Shown piece after piece: positions 46,517 through 55,066 of a stretch of DNA of 64,000 nucleotides. The stretch spans positions 1-64,000 of the forward strand of contig LQPU01000036.1 of assembly GCA_002101905.1 (NCBI GenBank). The letters run 5' to 3'. The first letter of the stretch is position 1; each line of letters opens with the position of its first letter. The position numbers and the translations under genes were made by a program. The DNA is from Mycobacterium shimoidei. Its GTDB lineage: Bacteria; Actinomycetota; Actinomycetes; Mycobacteriales; Mycobacteriaceae. A model generated the notes under the pieces. The model searched no databases. It saw only the letters and a program-made list of their open reading frames with translations, and was not told where the DNA came from.

Positions 46517-47938
46517 TTAGCCTTTCACCACTCCCAGCGGCACGAGCCGGGCGACCTTACGCGCCAGCCCGGCACGGTCGCTGGTCTCGATCACTTCATC
46601 GACGTCCTTGTAGGCGTCGGGTTTTTCCTCGGCGAGGCCGCGTCGCGAGGTGCCGCGCACCAGGATGCCGCGGTCCTTGAGGCTTTTGCGAAGGACGTCG
46701 GCGTTGGTGCCGCGGGCGGCCGCATGGCGGCTTTGCACCCGGCCGGCGCCGTGCGCGGTGGAAAAGAATGCCGGGTTGTCGCCGACACCCACCAGCACGT
46801 AGGAGGCGGTGCCCATGGTTCCCGGTATCAGCACCGGCTGGCCTACCTCGGCCAGGTCGGCCGGTAGCGCCGGGTGATGGGGCGGCAGCGACCGGGTCGC
46901 GCCCTTGCGATGCACACACAGGGTTCGGGTCTTGCCGTCGACGTGATGCTGCTCGATCTTGGCGAGGTTGTGCGAAATGTCGTACAGCACATCCAACGTG
47001 GTCGCCGTGTGCGCCTCGAACACCCGACGGGTGGCCTCGGTGAGCAGCTGCCGGTTCGCGCGACCGTAGTTGGCCGCGGCATTCATCGCGCCCAGGTATG
47101 CCTGGCCCTCCGGGGACGCGACGAGCACGCACGCCAGCTGCCGATCGGGCACCGTAATGCCGTAGCGGGACATCGCTGCCTCCATCTGGCGGACATGATC
47201 GGTGCAGATCTGATGGCCAAGCCCCCGCGAGCCGGTGTGGATCATCACGCACACCCTGCCCTCGGCCAGGCCCATCCGAGCGGCCACCGCCGAGTCGTAA
47301 ACCCGGTCCACCGTTTGGACTTCCAGGAAGTGGTTGCCCGAGCCGAGGCTGCCGATCTGACCCAGACCCCGTTCGATGGCCCGCTCGCTGACCGCTGTCG
47401 CGTCGGCCCCCGCCAGCACGCCGCCGTCCTCGCAGCGCTCCAGGTCTTCTGCAACGCCGTGACCCTGTTCCACCGCATACCGGGCGCCGCCGGAGAGCAC
47501 GCACTCCAGGGTCGCGCGGTCGCGCACCCGCCACACGCCCTTAGTGCCCACCCCGCGCGGTATCGCGTGGTCCAGGTGGTCCATCACCGCACTGATCGAC
47601 GGCTGGAGTTGCTCGCGGTCGAGGTCGCGGGCCACCAGCAGCCGCACCCCGCAGGAGATATCGAAGCCGACCCCTCCGGGGGACACGACCCCGCCGTCAT
47701 CGACGTCGGTTGCCGCCACGCCACCGATCGGGAATCCGTAGCCCCAGTGAACATCTGGCATCGCATACGACGCGCGCACGATTCCTGGCAGCGTGGCCAC
47801 GTTGGCGACCTGAGTCAGGGCCATGTCCTCGTGTTCGTCGGGCAGCAGCGCTTTCGTCGCGTACACGATTCCGGGCACCCGCATGGCGCCTTCTTGCTCG
47901 ATGCGGAATCGGTACGGCGTTTCTTCGATGATCTTCAT
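46517..47938 (-). CDS. rtcB: RNA-splicing ligase RtcB
   Basis: 473 aa from ATG 47938 ([11 protein letters not shown]) after GGGAGG; the GTG at 47956 overlaps that site. The Mn-binding Cys is in [13 protein letters not shown], further ligands are in GSGNHFLE and [10 protein letters not shown], and the guanylylated His is in [12 protein letters not shown] near residue 393. RtcB joins 2',3'-cyclic phosphate or 3'-phosphate ends to 5'-OH RNA. The neighbouring archease is its activator. Resembles Rv2631 of the DosR regulon. Confidence 0.92.
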   Translation of the reverse strand: MKIIEETPYRFRIEQEGAMRVPGIVYATKALLPDEHEDMALTQVANVATLPGIVRASYAMPDVHWGYGFPIGGVAATDVDDGGVVSPGGVGFDISCGVRLLVARDLDREQLQPSISAVMDHLDHAIPRGVGTKGVWRVRDRATLECVLSGGARYAVEQGHGVAEDLERCEDGGVLAGADATAVSERAIERGLGQIGSLGSGNHFLEVQTVDRVYDSAVAARMGLAEGRVCVMIHTGSRGLGHQICTDHVRQMEAAMSRYGITVPDRQLACVLVASPEGQAYLGAMNAAANYGRANRQLLTEATRRVFEAHTATTLDVLYDISHNLAKIEQHHVDGKTRTLCVHRKGATRSLPPHHPALPADLAEVGQPVLIPGTMGTASYVLVGVGDNPAFFSTAHGAGRVQSRHAAARGTNADVLRKSLKDRGILVRGTSRRGLAEEKPDAYKDVDEVIETSDRAGLARKVARLVPLGVVKG

Positions 47939-47952
47939 CCGCTCGGCCTCCC

Positions 47953-48375
47953 TCACACATCAAGCGTCACCAGGCATCGCCAGCCGGCATCACCGTGCGA
48001 CAGCCGGAGATCATTGAGGGACACTGCCTTTGGCACCGCGCCCACCTGGGGCAGGGTGCTGGCGTCGACCATCTCGAAGATGACCTCCACGCTGTTGCCA
48101 GTGTCGCGCAGGGTGAGGTCGACGGGCGCTTCACCCTCGACGTCCAACAAGTAGATGACCTCCTCGAGCACGGCGACCAGCAGATCGTCGTCGCGCTCCT
48201 GCGTGAGCCGGGACCGGCGGGTGTGCGTCGGGCCGGCTACCGCGGTGTCCACAAAGCTTTCGACGGCGCCGAGCACCGCTTGCTTGATGCAGCCATCACG
48301 GGTGGGCGCCCACGCCTCGATCCGCAGATCAGCCGTGTGCGGCACGCTTCGATGCCCTGATGTACTGTGCACCAT
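47953..48375 (-). CDS. Archease, RtcB activator
   Basis: 140 aa from ATG 48375; the open frame runs further upstream but that is shadow of the phosphoribosyltransferase gene. [17 protein letters not shown] is the archease N-terminal signature with metal-binding His and Asp, [17 protein letters not shown] the middle helix, and the C-terminal [10 protein letters not shown] completes it. Archease speeds guanylylation of RtcB. It is 14 bp upstream of rtcB. Corresponds to Rv2630. Confidence 0.88.
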   Translation of the reverse strand: MVHSTSGHRSVPHTADLRIEAWAPTRDGCIKQAVLGAVESFVDTAVAGPTHTRRSRLTQERDDDLLVAVLEEVIYLLDVEGEAPVDLTLRDTGNSVEVIFEMVDASTLPQVGAVPKAVSLNDLRLSHGDAGWRCLVTLDV

Positions 48376-48391
48376 GACTTTTCGACTCCCG

Positions 48392-49129
48392 CTACACGCC
48401 GGGCACATCCTGCTGGTGATTTTGGTTGGCGCGATCCAGCAGCTCGACGACTTCGTCGTCGGACGTCTGAGTGAAGTTGCGATAGCCCTGACCCACGGCG
48501 AAGAAGAACTGCGGCGTTTGTAGGCACACAATTTCGTCGGCGTAGCCGGTGAATCTCTCGGCGATGTCGGCACCGGCGATCGGCACCGCCAGCACAACCC
48601 GGCTGGCACCGCGGGCGCGGGCGACCTGACAGGCTGCTTTGGCCGTCGCGCCGGTCGCGATGCCGTCGTCGACGATCAGGGCGGTGCGGCCCGCCAGCGG
48701 GATCGGCGCACGTCCGCTGCGGAAGCGCTCCGCGCGGCGCTGCAGTTCGGCCCGCTGGTCGGCTTCGACCGCCGACATCTCCTCCTCGGACAGGCCGGCG
48801 TCCCGCACGACGGCGTCGTTGATCACCCGCGCGCCGTCCTCTCCGATGGCGCCGAAGGCCAGCTCGGGATGGAACGGCACCCCGAGCTTGCGCACCAAAA
48901 GGACATCCAGCGGTGCCCGCAGCGTTGTGGCGACTTCGAAAGCCACCGGGACGCCGCCGCGCGGCAAGCCCAGCACGACGATGTCCTGGCCGCGCAGTGG
49001 TTTCAGACGCTCCGCGAGCTGGCGCCCGGCATCGACGCGATCCGCGAACGGCCGCGTGTCATCGCGCAACGACGCCAATCGGTGGGCCAGCCACCGTAAG
49101 GCATCCTCGCGGTTACGGGACTGCGTCAT
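48392..49129 (-). CDS. Phosphoribosyltransferase-domain protein
   Basis: 245 aa from ATG 49129; earlier in-frame starts at 49171 and 49210 would cover the DosR-like boxes. The PRPP-binding loop ALIVDDGIATGATAKAA is near residues 150-166, and VVLGLPRGGVPVAFEVA is the N-terminal substrate hood. It resembles the N-terminal half of Rv0571c and of the fusion protein at 55063. The substrate base is unknown. First gene of a five-gene operon with archease, rtcB, the 43-aa peptide and the ATPase. Confidence 0.84.
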   Translation of the reverse strand: MTQSRNREDALRWLAHRLASLRDDTRPFADRVDAGRQLAERLKPLRGQDIVVLGLPRGGVPVAFEVATTLRAPLDVLLVRKLGVPFHPELAFGAIGEDGARVINDAVVRDAGLSEEEMSAVEADQRAELQRRAERFRSGRAPIPLAGRTALIVDDGIATGATAKAACQVARARGASRVVLAVPIAGADIAERFTGYADEIVCLQTPQFFFAVGQGYRNFTQTSDDEVVELLDRANQNHQQDVPGV

Positions 49130-49161
49130 AACCCCAGTGTGTCGCGCATCGGCGGCGTAGC

Positions 49162-49203
49162 GAAGGGCCATATGACCATTGCCGTCGGGACCAAGGCCTT
49201 CGA
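49162..49203 (-). promoter_or_regulatory. Two DosR-box-like sites before the PRT-archease-rtcB operon
   Basis: GTCGGGACCAAGGCCTTCGA (49184-49203) and GAAGGGCCATATGACCATTG (49162-49181) fit the GGGACnnnnGgCC pattern. They lie 33-74 bp upstream of the 49129 start. Confidence 0.6.
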
Positions 49204-49217
49204 TGGTCACAACGCTC

Positions 49218-49251
49218 GGTAATCCCCGTCCGAGGGTTCAAATCCCTCCGC
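49218..49251 (+). tRNA. tRNA-Ser(CGA) 3' fragment (non-functional)
   Basis: 34 bp (variable arm, T arm and part of the acceptor) match the tRNA-Ser(CGA) gene at 87-120 with one mismatch, but in the opposite orientation; no 5' half is present. This is the usual footprint of a mobile element that used a tRNA 3' end as attachment site. It abuts the HerA operon. Confidence 0.8.
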
Positions 49252-49364
49252 ACTGCCGACTGCCCCGCCGGTGTTTACGCAGTTCAACCAGTGTTTTGCG
49301 GGTGGTGGCATCGGCTTCCACCCCCGGGGAACAGCCTCTCGGGCGCCGGGCCAGTACTCACGAC

Positions 49365-49394
49365 TCCTGAAATGCAGTAGTCGACTACTCAGGA
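49365..49394. promoter_or_regulatory. Nested dyad upstream of HerA operon
   Basis: TCCTGA (49365-49370) and TCAGGA (49389-49394) flank the perfect palindrome GTAGTCGACTAC (49377-49388), 84 bp before the first gene of the operon. It looks like an operator for a local regulator; which one is unknown. Confidence 0.45.
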
Positions 49395-49477
49395 CAGACC
49401 TTGCGAAAGCGCTGAGCATCGTGATGCGGGCCCAACGCCGGCCAGCAACACCTTCAAAGCGCCAACGGAGCAAAACA

Positions 49478-50056
49478 ATGGCTAGCAGCGCCTACTCATG
49501 GAATCCGGCACCCGATCCGGCCCGCAGCACCGCCGCTCACCAGCGCCGGCCGGACCGCGGCAACTTGGTCGGCAGGAATGTCGGCCACGCTGTCATCGAA
49601 GGCCGGGTCCGCAACGTCGACAAAGGAATGCCGATCAACAACCAGGCCATAGTGCACTTCCGAGTCGAGCAATTCGACCGCGATGGCACCCGGCGCAGGA
49701 TGGTATCGGTCCAGTACACCTCCTCCGGCGGATCGTTCGGCGGCAAGGATCTCGCGATTCATGACGGCGACCTGGTCCGGGTGCACGGGCAATGGGACGA
49801 CGGCAGCATCGTCGCGCAGCGGGTGGAAAATCTCACCACTGGGGCGTCCAGTAAGGCCCCGAAGCCATTCAGCCCGCTCAAGCTTGTGATGATCGGCGCC
49901 GCCGTGCTGCTCGTCCCGATAGTGATCTTCTTAATCGGTACCTTCGCCGTCATTCCGATTTTCGAGAAGCACGAACGAGACACCACAAGCAGCTGGTGCC
50001 AGGACATGGTCGACGCCGGAATGCAGCCGCCGGCTTCGCAGTGCGGTACGCCATGA
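49478..50056 (+). CDS. OB-like membrane-anchored protein of HerA operon
   Basis: 192 aa from ATG 49478 after GGAG. After a polar N-terminus (Pro/Arg-rich, 1-35), residues 36-125 form an all-beta segment (NVGHAVIEGRVRNVDKG, VSVQYTSSGG, VRVHGQWDDGSIVAQRVENL) that reads like an OB-fold nucleic-acid or tRNA-binding domain. One strong membrane helix follows (about 133-160) with a short outer tail holding two Cys. The frame upstream of 49478 lacks a start signal. The stop overlaps the ATPase start by 4 bp. Confidence 0.68.
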   Translation: MASSAYSWNPAPDPARSTAAHQRRPDRGNLVGRNVGHAVIEGRVRNVDKGMPINNQAIVHFRVEQFDRDGTRRRMVSVQYTSSGGSFGGKDLAIHDGDLVRVHGQWDDGSIVAQRVENLTTGASSKAPKPFSPLKLVMIGAAVLLVPIVIFLIGTFAVIPIFEKHERDTTSSWCQDMVDAGMQPPASQCGTP

Positions 50057-53000
50057 CGGTCGCCACCGTCAGCGGCACCAGCCTCGACTACATCCAGCGG
50101 GTCGGTTTCGAACCACCGCAGGTGGAGCAGACCCGGGTCACTAGAGCACCGGCCGGCTCGCGAACGATGCTGCATGTCAGCGGGATCGGGCGACTGGGCA
50201 AGCACGAGAAGACGTCGCACCAGGCCGATGACATTCTGGGTGTCGACGACCTGTTGGTCGGTATGCACACCTCGCGGGTGCCGCTGGCATTCCGCGTGGG
50301 TCACATCGGTGGTACGGCGCGTGTCGAGTTCGGCACGTGGCTTCCCGGCACCTCCGACGGCACGGCGTTGGCGCGCCACACCCAGCTGTTGGAGTCCGGG
50401 TTGCGCTCGCTGTATCCCTCGATCGACATCACCGCGGTCGAGGCGCACACCGGTCGGTGGCCACGAGGCGGACTGGTGATGGGAGTCCCGACGTTCAAGC
50501 TCCCGACCACAGGTGAGGGTGTCCGCCAGGTGGACCGACTGCTTCGCGCATTGTCTGGCCGCGACTGGTCTGCCCTGGTGTTGGCCCAACCCATCGATGA
50601 CGCCCCGGTGCGCGATCTGAGGCTGCGCCTGATCAACGAGATGCGCGCAGTGCAGACTGATGCTGTCGATTTCGGTGTGCCCAGCCCGCTGGCCGAGAGT
50701 TACCTGGAAATGCTTGCCGCGCAGTTGGAAACGCTCAACAGCGGCCAGGGCGCAGGCACCTGGCGGACGGCCGTTTACATCCTGAGCGATCACGCCGGAT
50801 ATGACGAAGTGGCCAGCCTGTGGCGGGGGATCTACTTCGGCAACGAGTCGACACCTGAACCACTGCGGGTGTTCGACCGCGCTGATGCGCCAGCGCTGGC
50901 CGAGGCCTGGGCGTTGCCGGACCCGGTGGCAGCCGACAACCCGCCGGGGTACTACCGCCACCCGTTCCAGCACCAGACGCTGCTGAACTCGGCTCAGCTG
51001 GCCACCTATCTACAGTTGCCGCAGGTGGAGACACACGGCTTCGCCATCAAGGACATCGCGGACTTCGACGTCGTCACCGCCGCGCCCAATGTCGGCGACG
51101 TCACGCTCGGCCACGTCATCGAACGGCGGATCGTCACCGGGCATACCTATTCCTTCGATCCCAACCGGTTGAACCGCCACGGGTTCATCTCCGGGGTGAC
51201 TGGATCGGGCAAGACCAATACCGTGTTCCAGATCATCGGCGAAGTTGCTGCCCGTAAGATTCCGTTTCTGGTGGTCGAGCCCGCCAAAACCGAGTACCGG
51301 GCGTTGCTCAATGATCCTGAGATCGGTTCCGCGATAAGCGTTTTCACGCTCGGTGACGAGCTGGTCTCACCGTATCGACTGAACCCGTTCGAGGTGCCCG
51401 ACGGCATTCCCGTTTCGGTCCACCTCGACATGCTGCGGGCGGTGTTCAATGCGAGCTTCGGCATGTGGACCCCGCTGCCGCAGGTGCTGGAGACCTGCCT
51501 GCACGAGATCTACGCCGATCGGGGCTGGGACATCACCACCAACACCAACCCGCGCCTGCGGGGGTGTCGTGACCGCTCGCTGGCGTTCCCCACGCTGACC
51601 GAACTTGTCCGCAAGGTCGAGGTCACCGTCCCCAAGCTCGGGTACGACGAGAAGATCGCCAACGACCTCAGTGCCGCGTTGCGCACCCGGTTGAACAGCC
51701 TGCGCACCGGTGGCAAGGGCCGGATGCTGGACACCCGCCATTCCCTGGACTTCGCAGAGTTGTTGAGCCGGCCCACGATTTTGGAGTTGGAAGGGATGGG
51801 CGATGACGATGACAAAGCCTTCCTGATGGGTTTGGTGATGATCCGGCTCATCGAACACCGGCGCGCCCAAGGCGATTATGACGGGCTGCGCCATCTGTTG
51901 ATCATCGAGGAAGCGCATCGGCTGCTGGCCAACACCGCACCCAAAGGCGGCGGTTCGGAAGGCGAAGGCGATATGAAAGGCAAGGCGGTAGAGACATTCT
52001 CGAACCTGCTGTCGGAAATCCGGGCCTACGGACAAGGCGTGTTGGTGGTCGATCAGGTCCCCACCAAATTGGCACCGGACGTAGTGAAGAACACCAACCT
52101 GAAACTGGCACATCGATTGGTCGCCGGCGACGACCGCCAGGTGGTGGCCGATGCCATGGTGATGACCAAGAGCCAGGAGTTCGCCCTGGCGACGTTGCCA
52201 GTCGGCTGGGCGGTGGCCTTCAACGACGGCGAGGACGCGTCGCTGCTGTTGCGCATCCACCGCCGCAAGGGCGGTACGGGCACCTGGCCCACCGACAGCG
52301 ACGTGCGAGTGCGGATGACCGGCGCCATCGCAAACACAGGGTGCGCTGAGTTGGTGGCCTGCCCGCGCGCTTTGAACATCGTCGAAACCCCCTCGGTGAA
52401 GCGAGCATTCGGTCGGTCGGTGTTGTCCGCCATCTACAACCCGGGCGGACTGGGCCGGACCTGGCCAGATCTGGTGAGCCTGGTCGAGCAGCTGCGGCCT
52501 CGCGACGTTAACCGTGATGTGTTGCTACGGTGCGTCATTCACCGAGGTGCCGAGCAATGGGCCGATGCCGTCGGTGCACGTGGCGGGTGGACCTTCGATG
52601 ACACCGCCAACGTCGCCGAACTGATCGGTCGGGCGATGAGGGCAGCGCAGGACGGAAACGACAGCGATCCGGCGCTCGAGGAGCTGCGCCGACAACTTCG
52701 GATGCTGCGCGGCGAAGGCTTCGGTCCGTTCCCCGCATGCGGTCAGATATGGGCCACCGACCCCACCGACGCGTGCGCGTGTGCGGTTCCGGTAGCCGAG
52801 CTCGTGGCCTCCGGACAGTTCAACGATGAATGGGTCACCGCACGCAACGACGACATCAGCAACGACGGCCTGCCCGCAACCTGGAATCTGTGCGGTGACG
52901 CGGCTTTTGAATTGGTCGAACTCCCATCGGATGAGGTACCGGACGAGCACGCGGTGCAGGTACGCGATACGGCGCACCGCGTGAGGCTCTGCTTCGCCCA

Positions 53001-53121
53001 GCAGATGCTCGGCGCCGCCAAGGGGGCCCACCCCGCTGCTCAACGGCGTTCGCTGGCAGCTCTGTTCACCGAACGGCAATTCGAAATCGAGCTCGAAAAA
53101 GAAGGAGAAGACAATGGCTGA
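50053..53121 (+). CDS. HerA/DUF87-type ATPase, 1022 aa
   Basis: Starts at ATG 50053. Residues 1-370 match nothing I recognise. The ATPase core follows: Walker A GVTGSGKTN (near 383), VVEPAKTEYRALL, Walker B LLIIEEAHRLL (near 617) and SEIRAYGQGVLVVDQVPTKL with the sensor and arginine-finger region, as in HerA/VirB4/DUF87 hexameric translocases. A C-terminal 250-residue extension with five Cys follows. Much longer than housekeeping HerA (about 500 aa). Coupled to both neighbours, it is the motor of an undescribed three-gene unit. Confidence 0.85.
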   Translation: MTVATVSGTSLDYIQRVGFEPPQVEQTRVTRAPAGSRTMLHVSGIGRLGKHEKTSHQADDILGVDDLLVGMHTSRVPLAFRVGHIGGTARVEFGTWLPGTSDGTALARHTQLLESGLRSLYPSIDITAVEAHTGRWPRGGLVMGVPTFKLPTTGEGVRQVDRLLRALSGRDWSALVLAQPIDDAPVRDLRLRLINEMRAVQTDAVDFGVPSPLAESYLEMLAAQLETLNSGQGAGTWRTAVYILSDHAGYDEVASLWRGIYFGNESTPEPLRVFDRADAPALAEAWALPDPVAADNPPGYYRHPFQHQTLLNSAQLATYLQLPQVETHGFAIKDIADFDVVTAAPNVGDVTLGHVIERRIVTGHTYSFDPNRLNRHGFISGVTGSGKTNTVFQIIGEVAARKIPFLVVEPAKTEYRALLNDPEIGSAISVFTLGDELVSPYRLNPFEVPDGIPVSVHLDMLRAVFNASFGMWTPLPQVLETCLHEIYADRGWDITTNTNPRLRGCRDRSLAFPTLTELVRKVEVTVPKLGYDEKIANDLSAALRTRLNSLRTGGKGRMLDTRHSLDFAELLSRPTILELEGMGDDDDKAFLMGLVMIRLIEHRRAQGDYDGLRHLLIIEEAHRLLANTAPKGGGSEGEGDMKGKAVETFSNLLSEIRAYGQGVLVVDQVPTKLAPDVVKNTNLKLAHRLVAGDDRQVVADAMVMTKSQEFALATLPVGWAVAFNDGEDASLLLRIHRRKGGTGTWPTDSDVRVRMTGAIANTGCAELVACPRALNIVETPSVKRAFGRSVLSAIYNPGGLGRTWPDLVSLVEQLRPRDVNRDVLLRCVIHRGAEQWADAVGARGGWTFDDTANVAELIGRAMRAAQDGNDSDPALEELRRQLRMLRGEGFGPFPACGQIWATDPTDACACAVPVAELVASGQFNDEWVTARNDDISNDGLPATWNLCGDAAFELVELPSDEVPDEHAVQVRDTAHRVRLCFAQQMLGAAKGAHPAAQRRSLAALFTERQFEIELEKEGEDNG

Positions 53122-53635
53122 CAACATCACCAAGGATCGGACCCGCAGGACTGAAAGGCAGGAGCAGGAGCGGCGCAACCCGCGCGACCGCGGCGACTTC
53201 TCCCGCTCCTACCGGAACTGCCCAGGCGATGCCGACACCGACAAGAAGACCGGCGACCAGCGCACCGGCGCAGGTGACAACAAACGGACGTGGAAAGAAA
53301 CCGACAAGTCCGACAACATCCACACCAAGAGTTCCGAAACCAGGACAACGAACGACGGGTCAAAGCACACGACGACCACCAGGACATCCGACTCTTGGAC
53401 GGACAAGAAGAGCGGAATCGAACGCCAAAGAGACACCGAGAAAACGGTCACGAAGGACAAGTCCGACTGCAGCACGACAACGTCGAACACGACCACCGAT
53501 AGGACGACTCAGAAGGACGGCAAGACGACGTGGAAGGTGACTACCCACACCGAAACTCGCGATAGGAACAACAACAAGACCCACGAAGAAAAGCAGACGA
53601 AGACCTATTCCGCGGACAACAAGTGGGGCATCTGA
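53114..53635 (+). CDS. Thr/Lys/Asp-rich disordered protein
   Basis: 173 aa. It overlaps the ATPase gene by 8 bp. The sequence is almost free of hydrophobic residues, dominated by T, K, D, R, S, N and E with quasi-repeats such as TTTSNTTTDRTTQKDGKTT, two Cys in the body and WGI at the end. Its codon use is richer in A than its neighbours. Probably intrinsically disordered; it could be a substrate or adaptor of the ATPase. No family recognised. Confidence 0.62.
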   Translation: MADNITKDRTRRTERQEQERRNPRDRGDFSRSYRNCPGDADTDKKTGDQRTGAGDNKRTWKETDKSDNIHTKSSETRTTNDGSKHTTTTRTSDSWTDKKSGIERQRDTEKTVTKDKSDCSTTTSNTTTDRTTQKDGKTTWKVTTHTETRDRNNNKTHEEKQTKTYSADNKWGI

Positions 53636-53716
53636 CCCGCGCCGACGCGTGAGGTCCGGCACCGCCGGGAACCTGCCCCGGCTACCGCCCGGCCGATGTG
53701 ACCTTCGGGCGCGCTG

Positions 53717-53736
53717 TTGAGGACTTTCGACCCCTC
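53717..53736 (+). promoter_or_regulatory. DosR-box-like site upstream of capA-like gene
   Basis: TTGAGGACTTTCGACCCCTC resembles the 35555 box with two changes. It is 167 bp before the capA-like start; the rest of the gap 53636-53902 shows nothing I can name. Confidence 0.5.
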
Positions 53737-53902
53737 GCGCCATGGTGGGGTGGATGGGATGGTTTTCGGTGCCGGGGAAACCCGGTGGTCTGTCCCGAAG
53801 AACGGCATGGTCGAGTAAGGGCGATAAGGCGTGATCGCGACCTCAATGCGGTAAACGCACATGCCGCCTTCGGGCAGATCTGTGTATCCGCGGGGGTCCA
53901 AG

Positions 53903-55066
53903 GTGGCTAGCAATTCCGACATCGTGACCGTGCTGCTGGGCGGGGACGTCATGCTCGGCCGTGGCGTCGATCAGATCCTGCCCCATCCGGGCGAACCGGT
54001 GTTGCACGAACCGTATATGCGTGACGCTCGGGGATACGTGCGGCTGGCCGAGTATGCGAACGGGACGATTCCGCGCCCGGTGGACTGGGATTGGCCTTGG
54101 GGCGAGCTGCTGGGGATCCTCGAGACCGCCGCACCCGACGTTCGTCTGGTCAACCTGGAGACAACGATCACCACCGCCGGAGAATTCGCCGAGCACAAAG
54201 CGGTGTGTTACCGCATGCACCCGGACAACCTGCCCGCACTGACCGCGTTACAGCCCGACGTGTGCGCCCTGGCCAACAACCACATCCTCGATTTCGGCTA
54301 CCAGGGGTTGACCGACACGGTCTCGGCTCTCACTCAAGCGGGAATCCAGGGCGTCGGAGCGGGGGACGATCTGCCCACTGCGCGGCGCCCGGCGGCGGTC
54401 CCGGTCCACGGTGAACACCGGGTGCTGGTCGGCTCGGTCGGGGTGACGTCCAGCGGCGTTCCCGACTCGTGGGCCGCGCGTCACGATCGGCCCGGGGTGT
54501 GGTTGATCCGGGATCCGTCAGCGCGTGTCGCCGACGATGTCGCGGCAGAAGTGCTGGCGCACAAGCGTGGCGGCGATATCACGATCGTCTCGGTGCACTG
54601 GGGACCCAACTGGGGCTACGCCGTGGCGGCTAACGAGATCGCGTTCGCGCACCGGTTGATCGACGCCGGTGTCGACATCGTCCACGGACACTCCTCACAC
54701 CATCCCCGCCCGCTTGAGATTTACCGAGACAAACCGATCCTGTACGGCTGTGGTGATGTCATCGACGACTACGAGGGCATCGGCGGCCGCGAATCGTTCC
54801 GCAGCGAGCTCAGGCTGCTGTATCTGGCCCGTATTCATCGCGTCAGCGGTGTCATGGTCTCGCTGCAGCTGATTCCGCTGCGTGTGCGGCGGATGCGACT
54901 CGAGCGTGCCTCGCAGGCCGACGCCGGGTGGCTGCGCACCACCATCGAGCGCATCAGCCGCCGGTTCGGCATTCGTGTCACATCTCGACCCGACGATCTA
55001 CTGGAGGTCGTCTCCTTGCGCCGCGCCGCGGACACTCGGATGACTCCGGCGAGGGTCGGCGGCTAA
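53903..55066 (+). CDS. CapA-family metallophosphatase-like protein (Rv0574c-like)
   Basis: 387 aa from GTG 53903. LLGGDVMLGRGVDQIL, VNLETTIT, ALANNHILDFGYQGL and VSVHWGPNW carry the metal-binding D, H and N residues of the PGA_cap/CapA calcineurin-like fold. CapA acts in poly-gamma-glutamate capsule export in bacilli; in mycobacteria the role is unknown, but Rv0574c is DosR-induced. No signal peptide. The 3' end overlaps the convergent fusion gene by 4 bp. Confidence 0.86.
   Translation: MASNSDIVTVLLGGDVMLGRGVDQILPHPGEPVLHEPYMRDARGYVRLAEYANGTIPRPVDWDWPWGELLGILETAAPDVRLVNLETTITTAGEFAEHKAVCYRMHPDNLPALTALQPDVCALANNHILDFGYQGLTDTVSALTQAGIQGVGAGDDLPTARRPAAVPVHGEHRVLVGSVGVTSSGVPDSWAARHDRPGVWLIRDPSARVADDVAAEVLAHKRGGDITIVSVHWGPNWGYAVAANEIAFAHRLIDAGVDIVHGHSSHHPRPLEIYRDKPILYGCGDVIDDYEGIGGRESFRSELRLLYLARIHRVSGVMVSLQLIPLRVRRMRLERASQADAGWLRTTIERISRRFGIRVTSRPDDLLEVVSLRRAADTRMTPARVGG

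Noticed and set aside
46874..48154. 426-aa plus-strand open frame
   Set aside because: Antisense to rtcB and archease, both of which have catalytic motifs.
79..49251. attL/attR pair made of tRNA-Ser and its fragment bounding a 49-kb island
   Set aside because: The copies are in inverted orientation and most of the interval is conserved backbone, so they cannot be the ends of one inserted element.
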